A stretch of 29,082 bases of DNA, from the NCBI GenBank assembly GCA_014925825.1, contig JACGCK010000394.1, forward strand, positions 1 to 29,082, written 5' to 3'. Of this stretch, positions 1 through 12,919 are shown one piece after another (within the stretch, counting starts at the first letter, position 1; the number at the start of each line of letters is the position of its first letter). The position numbers and the translations under genes are program-made. The notes below the pieces were generated by a model, which was not told the DNA's origin, made no database searches, and was given only the letters and a program-made list of their open reading frames with translations. This DNA is from Pholiota molesta. Lineage: Eukaryota; Basidiomycota; Agaricomycetes; Agaricales; Strophariaceae.

Positions 1-793
1 AAGAGATGTAATGACTGTTACGACTGCCCAGACATCTGTTTGTACAATGGTGGATGAATCGGAGAAGAAGCGCAGGCTCATAACGCCGATGGAAATGTGA
101 TCCATCGAACCCAGTCAACGGGCTCTTTGTAAGAATGTCAATGGGGTATTTTGAAAGGAAGGATGCAAGAGGCGCCGCGTCAAAGCCTCTGCAGAGGAAA
201 TGTATTAATGAGATCGTTCATGCATTTGATTTGGAAGACATACTCTGAAAAGTCATATTTAACTGGAGAAAGGTTACCATTCTAGGTCTGCGAGGACCTT
301 CCGCAGCGGGTGTTGAAGACGATGGGTGCAGACGCGATGCCAAGCTTGGGAGAAACTACGTCAGACATGGAAGGCGTCGCTATGAGCATGCATTGACCTT
401 TTGGAATACGGTTGGTCCGTCATCAAATCCAACGTGGCAAAGAAATGGTCGTTCTTTGTGGCGACGGGAACCTTCGCCCAAGCTCTAGCGACTGCATTCC
501 ATGCGGGTTCGAACTCTCTGAATATGAAGATCAGAAATTGGACTTGTGTTGTTCGTGTATCAAGGGCCTAACTTGCAAGGGCCACACCGACGTCTCGTGT
601 CCAGCGCTGTAAGTTGAATCGATGCGGACCAGGTGCGTTTGGGAGATGTTAGCAAGTCGTATGTCTCTGTGTTGAGCTTGATGACCCCATTTCCGGCAGA
701 CGCCAAAAGGGCGAGTTGTTCTTGAGGGGTTGCGGCAAGAGAAAGGGGAAGGGAAAGCAGGGCGCAAAGGCCGGCGAACAGGAAGCTTTTCAT
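1..793 (-). CDS. OST3: Ost3/Ost6-like oligosaccharyltransferase subunit (3' end beyond window)
   Basis: Subunit of the ER oligosaccharyltransferase that helps present acceptor proteins for N-glycosylation through a lumenal thioredoxin-like domain. The start at 793 gives a clean signal peptide (MKSFLFAGLCALLSLPLSLA), then a segment with TSPKRTWSASIQ and the redox motif RRCGPCK. An intron (572-518) splits the Lys codon just after CGPC; the next exon begins KEFEPAWNAVARAW and reads on to HFFATLD. Hand-built exons: 793-573, 517-398, 344-244, 188 to the edge. The last contains GFDAAPLASFLS, EPVDWVRWITF and a hydrophobic stretch near VMSLRFFSDSS, as expected before the C-terminal membrane helices. 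About five or six single-base gaps break the frame (near 426, 310, 275, 132 and 92). Divergent from Pik1 with 137 bp between starts. Family call is firm; Ost3 versus Ost6 is not resolved. Confidence 0.85.
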
Positions 794-930
794 TGTGAGC
801 AGCCTGGCAAGCGTGTAGGTGGTCGGGGTTGTAGAGAGGACGTGTCAGTGGAGGTGAGAACAGCAGTGAATCACATGATGCGGAGGAAGCGTCCTGTGCA
901 TTGCTCGGTGCAGTCCTTCCAGGAGATGTC
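794..930. promoter_or_regulatory. Shared divergent promoter of Ost3/6 and Pik1
   Basis: Only 137 bp separate the two start codons, which point away from each other, so both promoters must lie here or overlap the opposite gene's 5' leader. No convincing TATA box or other named site was seen. Confidence 0.5.
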
Positions 931-4716
<3,786 letters not shown>

Positions 4717-4910
4717 TCACGGATACCCGAATCATTATTTTATGCACTTCCTGAGTCAATAACATCATGGCATGGTGCATTAAGGACGGATTTATCCATA
4801 GAATTTACCCCTCTTGGGGGTCAAATAATTAGAGATATCTGGGCAGTGGTAAGTATGTACTAAGCTACAATGTCGGTCTATTCCTGTGGTTGTATGTACG
4901 GGGGCCTTGA
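4717..4910. other. Short convergent intergenic region
   Basis: 194 bp between the stop codons of Pik1 (+) and the first GT15 gene (-). It must hold both 3' UTRs; nothing else recognisable. Confidence 0.5.
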
Positions 4911-6731
4911 TCATGCAAACAATTTGTCGTATCTGTTTAGGCATGAGTACCATTCGTAGTCTAGACGCAAGAACATCAATCAAGCATATAATCATGATCA
5001 ATCGGGCGACATACCGAAGTTCTGTGTGGAATCACACCAGCATTTTCCTCGTTTGTGTGATTCTCCTTGTGGGCAATGCTGGAAAGGTTCATGTCGGTAT
5101 CCGATATCGTTGAAGAAATGCTGGAAAAATGTAAGCCGAGATCAACATTTCGCTGGGAATATCACCTACAATTTGATCCTTCTTGGCAAAAAGAGCAGCT
5201 CCGATGCTATGTACAGGAGCATCACCCCATCGTTCATAGTAGAAACCACCCTTTTCATCAAGGAAATCAAAGAACTTGGAGTATCCTTCACCTCTCCAGA
5301 GGTCCAAGTTGCCGATCTCAAAATTACTCCAGACTGGATGACTATCAGACACCAAAAGGATTGCACATATCTTGGAAACTCACAATGGCATCGGTTGTAC
5401 GTCTCGCCTCCGTCGTCAGAGATGAATTGCATGGCGTTATCTGGTTCGACGAGGTCTGGATGTGTCTGTATGAATTCTAAAAATAGAATCATCAAGAAAA
5501 GACAGCTTCAAGGATCAAAATTCGCGAACCTTTCACAGTTTTCCAAAGTGTTGGAATGGTAGCTTCGTATTCATAGAGAGAAACAGTGAAACCTAATTTT
5601 TTTGGGGGGATCAATTTCACATATATACGGAGAATAACCTTGGATACTCACCGTACATCTTGTTCTGGTCTTGCATAATTAGGAAGGGGTCATAGTCAAG
5701 GTCACAGAAGAACTTGACGTCAGGTCTGCGCAACACTCAGTAAAAATAAATTTTGAATGGAAATACAGGGCAACTTACTCCACTCTAAGGAGAATCATTC
5801 AGCCCATCTTATCGTTACAAGAAGTAGGCAATATCAAGAAAACTCACCTCCAGTAATATTGGAAAGGCTTCAATAGTTCGTGGCGATAGAAGAACTATGG
5901 ATAAAGATGCCGTTCAGTTCTATGAATAACGAGCATTGCTAGACACGGGCAACTTACGCCGGAGTTGTATCGACACATGTTGCGGTATGGGACACTACCT
6001 ATATTCAAAGAGCCATATCTTTGAGATGGCGCACCGAGGGCCTGGATAAAATAATAACAAACCTCCATAAATGACATTATCCTTGACCATTTGGTTACGG
6101 GCTTCAGTGGCCTTGGCTTCATCAATATGAGGTGGTTGCACCCAATGTTCATTTGGAATGAGGCCAAACTGAACATTGGAATCTGTTAGCTCAGTGACAC
6201 GCCTATAGGTTTCAGATGTGTTGAGCAAAGGAAAGGGTCTTTTGTATGTGAACAACACATACTTCTTGAAGTTGTCCTCGAAAGGCAGTTCATTCAGGAA
6301 AACGTAGGGGTAGTGGAACTGTTTGTTGAACCGATCTTCTAGCTGCTTCATGCTGCTTACAACACCGTTTAGGTCCCCGTTTCGCGCTAGAACCAGGTTT
6401 TTTGATAAGACATCGGCGTTCATTTTACACGACAACACTGACCTAGCATAACGATGGCTGCATTTGCTTTGCGACCTTGTGGTGAAGTAGCGTTGGGAGA
6501 GCTGCGGTAGTCTTCGGATATTGGGACCTTGTAGGGAGGCTCGGCGCCTGAGCCTACGACTTTGGACTTGATTTTGGCAAGGGACGTTGCACGTCCGTAG
6601 TCTTCATTAGAGAAGCTGACAATATAGTGCAAACTTATCTGTGCCCTGGGTTAGAAGAATATATAGAGCTCGCGGAGGACACGCACTAGGATGGCCAGCA
6701 CAAGAAAAACATATCGCATGGGAGTCATCAT
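4911..6731 (-). CDS. GT15 alpha-1,2-mannosyltransferase, Kre2/Mnt1 family (copy A)
   Basis: Golgi type II membrane enzyme that adds alpha-1,2-mannose from GDP-mannose to O- and N-glycans. Thirteen exons (6731-6687, 6638-6443, 6386-6263, 6202-6063, 5998-5958, 5894-5848, 5784-5779, 5725-5652, 5592-5530, 5476-5384, 5333-5170, 5120-5015, 4960-4911) join to 1149 nt, 382 aa, with no frame break. Start chosen at the first of two ATGs; residues about 6-22 form the signal anchor. Family motifs in order: [151 protein letters not shown], and a Cys-containing end [17 protein letters not shown]. Length is near that of yeast Kre2. Exon seven is only 6 nt. Tandem with copy B, same strand. The GT15 call is firm; the exact linkage made cannot be told. 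Confidence 0.93.
5779..5784 (-). other. 6-nt microexon (AGTGGA) in GT15 copy A
   Basis: On the minus strand CCTTAG precedes and GTAAGTTG follows AGTGGA. Including these six bases restores the conserved YYWRVEPDVKFF: AG+A gives R, GTG gives V, GA+A gives E. Omitting them would keep the frame but delete two residues of the conserved motif. Confidence 0.88.
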
Positions 6732-7295
6732 CTTGACTGAAAACAAGAAGGATGGAATTAACAAGGGGCCGAGGCCTTAGCGTAGAGACGCAAAGCAGGT
6801 AGCGCCAGAGAGTGAGGGGCGGCTACGTTGAGAAAGAGAAGGGCAGACGTTGGAGAGCATCGCGCTGCCGCCTTAGGATCACATTTAGCATGCATTACGT
6901 AAGTGACAACCTGATCATCACTTGGAGCCGCCGTGCTGCGCTTTCTCAAGTTTTTTTTTCGCGCGTCCGTACGCACGGCGGCCGACCATTTCGCCGAGGT
7001 TGTTCTCCTGTCAAAAAGGTCTTTTCCACAAATTACCGAGTATTGAACTATTGTATGAACGACACGAGATGGCACAACTGACACGCACCGCTTGCACACC
7101 GCCAGACACCGATAAGGTTAAAAATAGATTGATCAGGTCCGAGTGGCACGCAAGTGGAACACACTCGATTTAACTTCGAAGAAGATAATTCTGAGAACTA
7201 CATTAAATAATGAGTAGTTGTATGTTATAGTGTTCATTGCAGAGCAGCACAAAGCCATGGCAATCAATGTAAATGAATACAATGACGGGAAATAT
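6732..7295. other. Intergenic region between the two GT15 genes
   Basis: 564 bp holding the promoter of copy A and the 3' end of copy B. ORFs here show no family motif or convincing splice pattern. It contains a T-run followed by GC-rich sequence around 6950-6985, but no gene, tRNA or clear repeat was seen. Confidence 0.5.
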
Positions 7296-9189
7296 CTAGT
7301 GTGAAAACAAGTCCTCGTATTTTCTAATGCACGAATTCTGGGCATAGTCTAAAAAAAGAATCCATTAGAGGTAAGAAAGAAGGTTTATATACCATATATG
7401 TACGTACCAAAACTATCATTAGGATCACAAGAGCACCGACCGTCAATCCAATCATTACCAGTGGGACAGTGCTGGAATGGGTCGTGTCTGTATCCGATGT
7501 CCCGGAAAAAGTGAAGCTGATCTTTCCGCGCGAACAATGCAGCGGCGATGCTATGCACAGGTGCATCTCCCCATCTCTGTGATTTGTGTGAAGCAGATAA
7601 GTAAGGAGGTTTTTACGCATACCGATCGCGACAGACCTCGTAGTAAAATCCACCCTTCGTTTCTAGATATTCGAAGAATTTTTGGTATGCTTCTCCTCGC
7701 CATAAGTCCATGTCCGCAATCTCGAAATTGCTCCAGACTACGAGCAATGAATGTAAAGATATGCAGAATGATGATTGGAAGTGTAAAACGTACAATGACA
7801 TAGATTATAGGTTTCGCCTCCGTTATCTGATAGATATTCCATGGAATTATTTTGGTTGATGTATTCAGGATGATCTCTGATGAATTCTATTCCAGATTTT
7901 TTTTTTTGAAAACATCACAATCGAGTATGCTGTGGAGACAACAACGAACATACCTTTAACAGCACTCCACAGTGTAGGTATCGTGGCTTCCCATTCAACC
8001 AACGATATCGTGAAGCCTGAAATAGCAAATGCTCAACATTGAACAGGTATCAACGAACATATAACCTACCGTATACTTTATCATTATTTTGCATGAATTT
8101 AAATGGATCGTAATTCATATCGCAAAAGAATTTCACATCCGGTCTGCAGAACTCGTAGATCAGCATGCTGTGTAGAATATATTAATTTCACACTTACTCG
8201 ACTCTGTTATAATATTAATATCTATCGCAACATGAAATATATGGGACGCACCTCCAGTAGTACCGATACGGTTTTAGAAGTTCGTGTTTGAAAAAGAACT
8301 GCAGCAAAGCATATGTGATCATCATTTTTAGCAGGGGAATTTGAGAAGTCATACCCCAGAATTAAACCGACACATATTCCTATATCTATAAGAGATTAGG
8401 AATCGCGGCCAATGCATCCTGTAAATCCACGCTTCAATCACAAAAAAAAAAAATCACTTACGGTACGCTGCCTGAAGGGGCATCAAATTTGAAGTCAGCC
8501 AACTGTGGGAGATAGCATTCATATACACGGCTCACCAGCATATATTATCCCCTGCGCCATCATGCGCAACCGTCCTTCAATGGCCTTTTCTTCGTCGATC
8601 CATGAGGGTTGGTGCCAATGTTCAGCCTGTATCTGTCCAAAGTAAATGGGAGCGTCGGTCAGGACACTGACGCGCCTGTGGGACGTGAATTTCTTTAGTC
8701 AACCGAAAAACAGTGTTATGATTATTACATTTTGAATTCATCTGTGAACGGTTCTTCGTTCAATAACACCCATGGATAACCGTGCCTTTTATTGAAGCGG
8801 TCCTCCATTTGCTGTATGCTTGAAACAGCGCCGTTGATGTCGTTGTTCCGACACAAAAAGACAAACGTCGCATTTACTCTATCGAAAGCAGGGTCCGAGG
8901 CGAGTTTGATGGGGAGTGAGACGTTAGATGAAGTATCTAGTTGGTCTGTTGTAGCTGTGGAATTTCCATAGAATTTTGAGAGTCCCAGATGATTGCCTAG
9001 CTGTGTGAAGCTTGGCAGCGGGGTATATGTCTTGAATACGACAGTCAAGAGGTAATGCAGGCTTATCTAAAATGTGTTTGAGCTCTGCAAGGAGTAAAAC
9101 ACTCACACCAGAGGGCTTACAACGAAGACAAAGACCAGAAAGATTATGCGTCTCGGCGACAGCTGCAGAGAGGGAAGTAGAGTACCCAT
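7296..9189 (-). CDS. GT15 alpha-1,2-mannosyltransferase, Kre2/Mnt1 family (copy B)
   Basis: Paralogue of the neighbouring GT15 enzyme. Thirteen exons (9189-9109, 9066-8729, 8676-8534, 8471-8462, 8385-8355, 8298-8252, 8203-8198, 8143-8070, 8016-7954, 7886-7794, 7737-7637, 7576-7408, 7348-7296) sum to 1209 nt, 402 aa, unbroken. The start at 9189 gives a short basic cytosolic tail (SPRR) and a signal anchor (IIFLVFVFVVSPL). The stem is longer than in copy A, with several N-glycosylation sequons (NSTATT, SSNVS, VNATF). Motifs: [122 protein letters not shown], end DYAQNSCIRKYEDLFSH. It shares exon lengths 47-6-74-63-93 with copy A, but has an extra intron that leaves a 10-nt exon and a different 3' intron set. 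Confidence 0.93.
8198..8203 (-). other. 6-nt microexon (AGTCGA) in GT15 copy B
   Basis: AACAG precedes and GTAAGTGTG follows on the minus strand. It encodes the end of R, all of V and the start of E in WRVEPDVKFF, at exactly the codon positions of the 6-nt exon of copy A, with different flanking intron sequence. Confidence 0.88.
8462..8471 (-). other. 10-nt exon in GT15 copy B
   Basis: Minus-strand GCAGCGTACC lies between CCCCTTCAG and GTAAGTGATT. It supplies the end of G, then S and V, and the start of P in [10 protein letters not shown]. In copy A the same codons are part of one 41-nt exon (10+31), so this intron was gained in B or lost in A. Confidence 0.85.
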
Positions 9190-9551
9190 AGTGCGAAGGT
9201 TGAAACAGGATATGGGCAGAATTGTAAACCATATTGAGAGCTGCGCAGGAATCCTTAGATCGATCTATGATCGTAACCTAGCTATCCGTCAAATTTTGAA
9301 TCTGACTGTACTCAGACAAGTGGAGACCGCGGCAGGATCGGGGCTGGAAGAAATGCGGAATGAATGATCCGTTCATAGTCGGTTTATTGGACGCAGCGAT
9401 GGACCATTTTGGCGTTTATTGGACGCAGACATACAGAAACCGGGTGTAAGATGGTGTGGCGGCGAGTGACGTGATGTTACCATATTCGAGCTTTGGCCGT
9501 GTTTGGCACAATTTTCGTCTTGCCACCGTTGCAGTTAACTCTCTCTTCGTC
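9190..9551. promoter_or_regulatory. Divergent promoter region, GT15 copy B / Tom40
   Basis: 362 bp between start codons pointing in opposite directions. No coding sequence recognised. A 15-bp direct repeat lies in it (separate entry). Confidence 0.5.
9382..9428. repeat. Direct repeat GTTTATTGGACGCAG, two copies
   Basis: Identical 15-mers at 9382-9396 and 9414-9428, start-to-start distance 32 bp, about 125-170 bp upstream of the Tom40 ATG. They could be a pair of protein-binding sites or a small tandem duplication; the 17 bp between them is not repeated after the second copy. Confidence 0.75.
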
Positions 9552-10831
9552 ATGGCCTCTCCCTCCCTACTCGAAAAGGACGCGCTCCCTTCCACTAATG
9601 CGCACACCACTCCTATAGTACCTTCTTACTTTACTCCCGTCTCCCCATTCTTTAATGCTTACGACCGCATTACGCGTTGGAGACAAGACCTCGGACTCCC
9701 ATATCCTGGTTCAGTTGAAAACACACAGAAGGAAGTCAAGGGTATGTATTTTCATATTTGCTTCCATTCGATACCAGCTCAACTGTGATGCAGCCACTCA
9801 TCTGACGAACTATATCTTCGATGGAGCCCGCGCCGACCTCACCAAGAACCTTTCATTCGACCCACTGTTCCAATTGACGCACTCGTTTGTCCTCGGCTCA
9901 TCAGTGCAGCCTGCGTCATACAGTCTGGGGGTGACTTTTGCGCGCGAGAATGTACTTGTTTTGTCTATGTGTCCGAAGTTAGATACTTATTCGTCCAGCT
10001 CTTCCTCCAAGGTACAATGGACCATGAAGGCAGCGTAAACGCGCGTTTCAATCATGGTTGGACCGCAAACAATATCTTCAAGGCTCAGGCTCAAGTGAGT
10101 ATCACTATTTTAACATAATAGATATTCACGAACATATCTTCGTTAGCTTTCCCAACAAGCCGGCCATAATATGATCCAATTGGAGCATGATTTCATCGGA
10201 ACTGACTACCATCTCAACTTCAAAGCCGTCAACCCCTCTCCCGCAGACGGCAGCGGTGTCTACATTGGCAGCTACCTCCAATCTATCACGAAAAACCTGG
10301 CGCTTGGTGTAGAGTCCCTTTACCAGCGTGCCGCCCAAAATAGCGACTTGGCAAACTCTTACCTCGCCAAGGTCACCAGCACTGATAAGAGCTGGATTGC
10401 TACCGCTCAAGTTCAGCCTCAGGGTGTTCTCCAGGCAACATATTGGCAGAAGCTGAGCGAAAAAGTTGAGGTCGCTGCTGATTTGCAAGTCATCAATGCC
10501 CCCACCCGTCGCGATGCCATTGCAACATTAGGAGCTCGTTATGATTTCCGAGCTGCTCAGTTTAGAGCTCAAGTCGACTCAACCGGAAAGGTGTCAGCAT
10601 TGCTTGAGCAGCGTTTCGTCCCCGCTTTCGCCTTCCTCGTATCAGGGGAGATTGACCACTTCAAGGTAAGTCGTATCTTAATGTATATTTTGAACTATAA
10701 GTTAAAAAAAAAAAAAAAAACTCTTTTTCTAGAACAACGCTAAAGTTGGTGTTGGTATCATGATCGAGAGCAGTTCCTTGTCACCTGAAGAGATGGCAGC
10801 ACTGGCCGCCCAACAGCAACCACAGCTATAA
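9552..10831 (+). CDS. TOM40: Mitochondrial import channel Tom40
   Basis: Beta-barrel pore of the TOM complex in the outer mitochondrial membrane, the entry gate for nearly all imported proteins. Five exons (9552-9741, 9794-9951, 9999-10094, 10147-10665, 10733-10831) give 1062 nt, 353 aa, unbroken. Residues 1-40 are the short soluble N-terminus. The Porin-3 barrel then follows: NPYDRI-like FFNAYDRITRWRQDLGLPYP, FDGARADLTKNLSFDPLFQL, LFLQGTMDHEGSVNARFNHG, QAGHNMIQLEHDFIGTDYHL, GVYIGSYLQSITKNLALGVE, KSWIATAQVQPQGVLQATYW, with alternating hydrophobic residues to the end and a Gln-rich tail AAQQQPQL. Start chosen because it gives the family N-terminus. The last intron contains a long A-run (from about 10704). 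Confidence 0.95.
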
Positions 10832-11178
10832 GCGCTCCCCTCCCCACATATTTTAATTTATCGTAGACTATTCTTTGCTTTACATGTGGTTGTTTGACAC
10901 ATAATCAACACTCAGGCTTTCGGGAAACTGCTTCAGGTGTTATTTTGTCAGTTGGCCTTTTGTCCTCTGATAAGTTGTGCATCCTCGTACTGTAGCCCTT
11001 CGCAATCTCCACTCACGTTCACGAAATGTACTTACGAATTGTTATATGCATGACGTCAGCACAAACGTGTTTGATTGACCTATTTATCGTGTGCATGTGG
11101 GCTTCTGTAAACGGTCGCGCGCAGGTTGTCGATCCATTTCACTGTCCAAGCTCTTTCTAGTGTCCTCTGAAAACCGTT
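10832..11178. other. Intergenic region, Tom40 3' UTR to ABC gene promoter
   Basis: 347 bp between two + strand genes. The part up to about 10900 looks like the Tom40 3' UTR. No further gene or repeat seen. Confidence 0.45.
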
Positions 11179-12235
11179 ATGGCAAAATTGATCCTCGAAT
11201 CAAAAGATATCACTTGCTCTCTGGAGAAGGGTTCGAATATCTTTTCCGATGTGGCCTTCAGAGTACACGAAGGTGAGTAATTATTATGTTGCGGGAATTA
11301 TACCCAGTAAACGCCATTACTAACCGAGGCTTCCCTTGGTTAACTTCCAGGCGATATCCTTGTATTGCAAGGAAGAAGTGGTTCGGGGAAGTCTACTTTG
11401 TTAAAATGCATCGCAAACCTGATTGCCCATTCGGGGAGCATCAAATATCGGGGAAGGTACGTCAGTACCTCATGCACTTACTACACACCCCTTGCGTATT
11501 TACACCAATGCCGCTCATCTAGTACACCCCTAGAGTATGGTGGGTCTCTAATTCCCGCAAATAATTTACACCGGGAGCTCATTCTGTGCTTAATTACATC
11601 AGGTATACCAGCTTACAGGACCCGAATCATGTATGTTCCCCAGCGGCCATCTCTCCTCCCCGGTTCGCCATCCGACTTTTTAATCGCAGTCAAGAACCTT
11701 CAGGTGCATCAGATGCTCATCCGCGACAAGGGCGGGGATACGGCGGACGATGTGATCCAACGCGCCATCAAAGTCGGCCAGGCGTGGGGGATCCCGCCAG
11801 AGCTTTGGACTCGCGATTGGATGAAATTGAGTGGAGGTGAGGGACAAAGGATCCTGATCGCTGCGGCGCTGGCCATTAACACTGCTGAAGTTCTCCTCCT
11901 GGACGGTATGTTTGCTTTATTTTAAAACTGAAGGAAAGAGATGAATGCTTGCTGACATTTATGCTTGACACTTGGCTCCTTGGCAATTACTTTTTCGAAT
12001 AGAACCAACATCCGCATTGGATGCTGAAAGTTCGCTGCTGGTCGAGGAGTACATATTGGACAAGGTTCACTCAGCGGATACAACTTTAAAAGCTGTGATT
12101 TGGATAACCCACTCAGCTGAGCAAAGTAAACGAGTAGGAACGAGGTTCATCCACCTTTCAGCAGGAAGTTACTTCGAGACGGAGGAATACACTCCTCCCC
12201 CTTCCGCATACCCAATTACACCGGTCGGATACTGA
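11179..12235 (+). CDS. Single-domain ABC ATPase, YbbL/FetA/STAR1-like
   Basis: ATP-binding subunit with no membrane domain. Five exons (11179-11272, 11351-11456, 11523-11539, 11603-11905, 12003-12235) give 753 nt, 250 aa, unbroken; exon three is only 17 nt. All nucleotide-binding motifs are present: Walker A GRSGSGKST, Q-loop YVPQRPSLLPGSP, signature KLSGGEGQRI, Walker B VLLLDEPTSALDAES, and the H-loop in AVIWITHSAEQ. Overall shape (a short N-terminal strand region, the QRPSL Q-loop, a C-terminus that ends soon after the H-loop) resembles E. coli YbbL/FetA and plant STAR1, whose partner is a UPF0014 membrane permease. That resemblance is from memory of the families, not a search. No permease lies in this window. 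Another small soluble ABC class is possible. Confidence 0.85.
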
Positions 12236-12514
12236 CCGAGCTTGATTTTAGGTCAACGCTTGATTTAGATAAATTTCGCCGTACTTATGGCTTATTTTTG
12301 TGTATATAATGGTTAACTGGTGGATTTTTTTTTACATAGGACCAATTTTTGATCAGAACAGAAGCTACAGAAACATTCGTACGAACAAGCTACTGTTACA
12401 AGCAGCTTTTTTTGATCCAATTATCCTTTTTTTTTGATATTGTCAGAAGTAGAAAGCAAGTGAAGCCAAGTACGCTCACGAGTCATGAAAATAACTGGTC
12501 AGTATATGACATGT
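12236..12514. other. Intergenic region upstream of the tRNA
   Basis: 279 bp, AT-rich with several T-runs (for example 12327-12334 and 12427-12436). It holds the 3' UTR of the ABC gene and the tRNA 5' flank. No gene seen. Confidence 0.4.
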
Positions 12515-12600
12515 GCCCGTATAGCTCAGCTGGTAGAGCATTGTACTTATGAGGATATCTGGCCATGCAAGGGTCACGAGTTCGACTCTCGTTATGGGCA
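12515..12600 (+). tRNA. tRNA-Ile(UAU) with a 13-nt intron
   Basis: Folds as a full cloverleaf. The acceptor stem GCCCGTA pairs with TATGGGC (one G-T), the D stem GCTC with GAGC, the anticodon stem TTGTA with TGCAA, and the T stem ACGAG with CTCGT around TTCGACT; the discriminator base is A. The loop is CTTATG, then 12552-12564 as intron, then A, giving anticodon TAT at 12548-12550. The intron contains ATA (12555-12557), complementary to the anticodon as in typical fungal pre-tRNA introns. The A box (TAGCTCAGCTGG) and B box (GAGTTCGACTC) are intact. Base 37 reads G, whereas tRNAs for ANN codons normally have A (t6A) there, so the anticodon call is less sure than the tRNA call. Confidence 0.88.
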
Positions 12601-12604
12601 TTCG

Positions 12605-12616
12605 TTTTTGTTTTTT
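12605..12616 (+). terminator. Pol III T-run terminator of the tRNA
   Basis: T5 (12605-12609), one G, then T6 (12611-12616), starting four bases after the tRNA end; standard RNA polymerase III termination signal. Confidence 0.85.
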
Positions 12617-12919
12617 ACTCGTTGCTTATTTTGCTTTTCTGGCAAAAATTAACTGACTCTTGGAATGTAATCCAACTCAATAGTATACATGGGTTGAAGT
12701 TTGGAGTCTGAAACAGTAAGAATTGTCAATTGCTTAACCAGCTTAAATCGCGGGCGACGGAGTTGAACAGGAAGTAACCAAAATAAAGATGCATATTATA
12801 GACTCACATATACCAGTACCGAGTATATAGCCTTGCCAAGTTGCAGGTGAATTATCATTGTGATATGCAAATACGACTCATTTAGATTTCGAGAGGACTA
12901 ACAACATGTGTAGATTCTT
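12617..12919. other. Intergenic region after the tRNA
   Basis: About 300 bp up to the stop codon of the minus-strand Nur1-like gene, so it includes that gene's 3' UTR. No ORF with recognisable content, no second tRNA seen. Confidence 0.4.

Noticed and set aside
6758..7173. Overlapping ORFs between the two GT15 genes
   Set aside because: No domain, no splice continuation; composition looks like chance.
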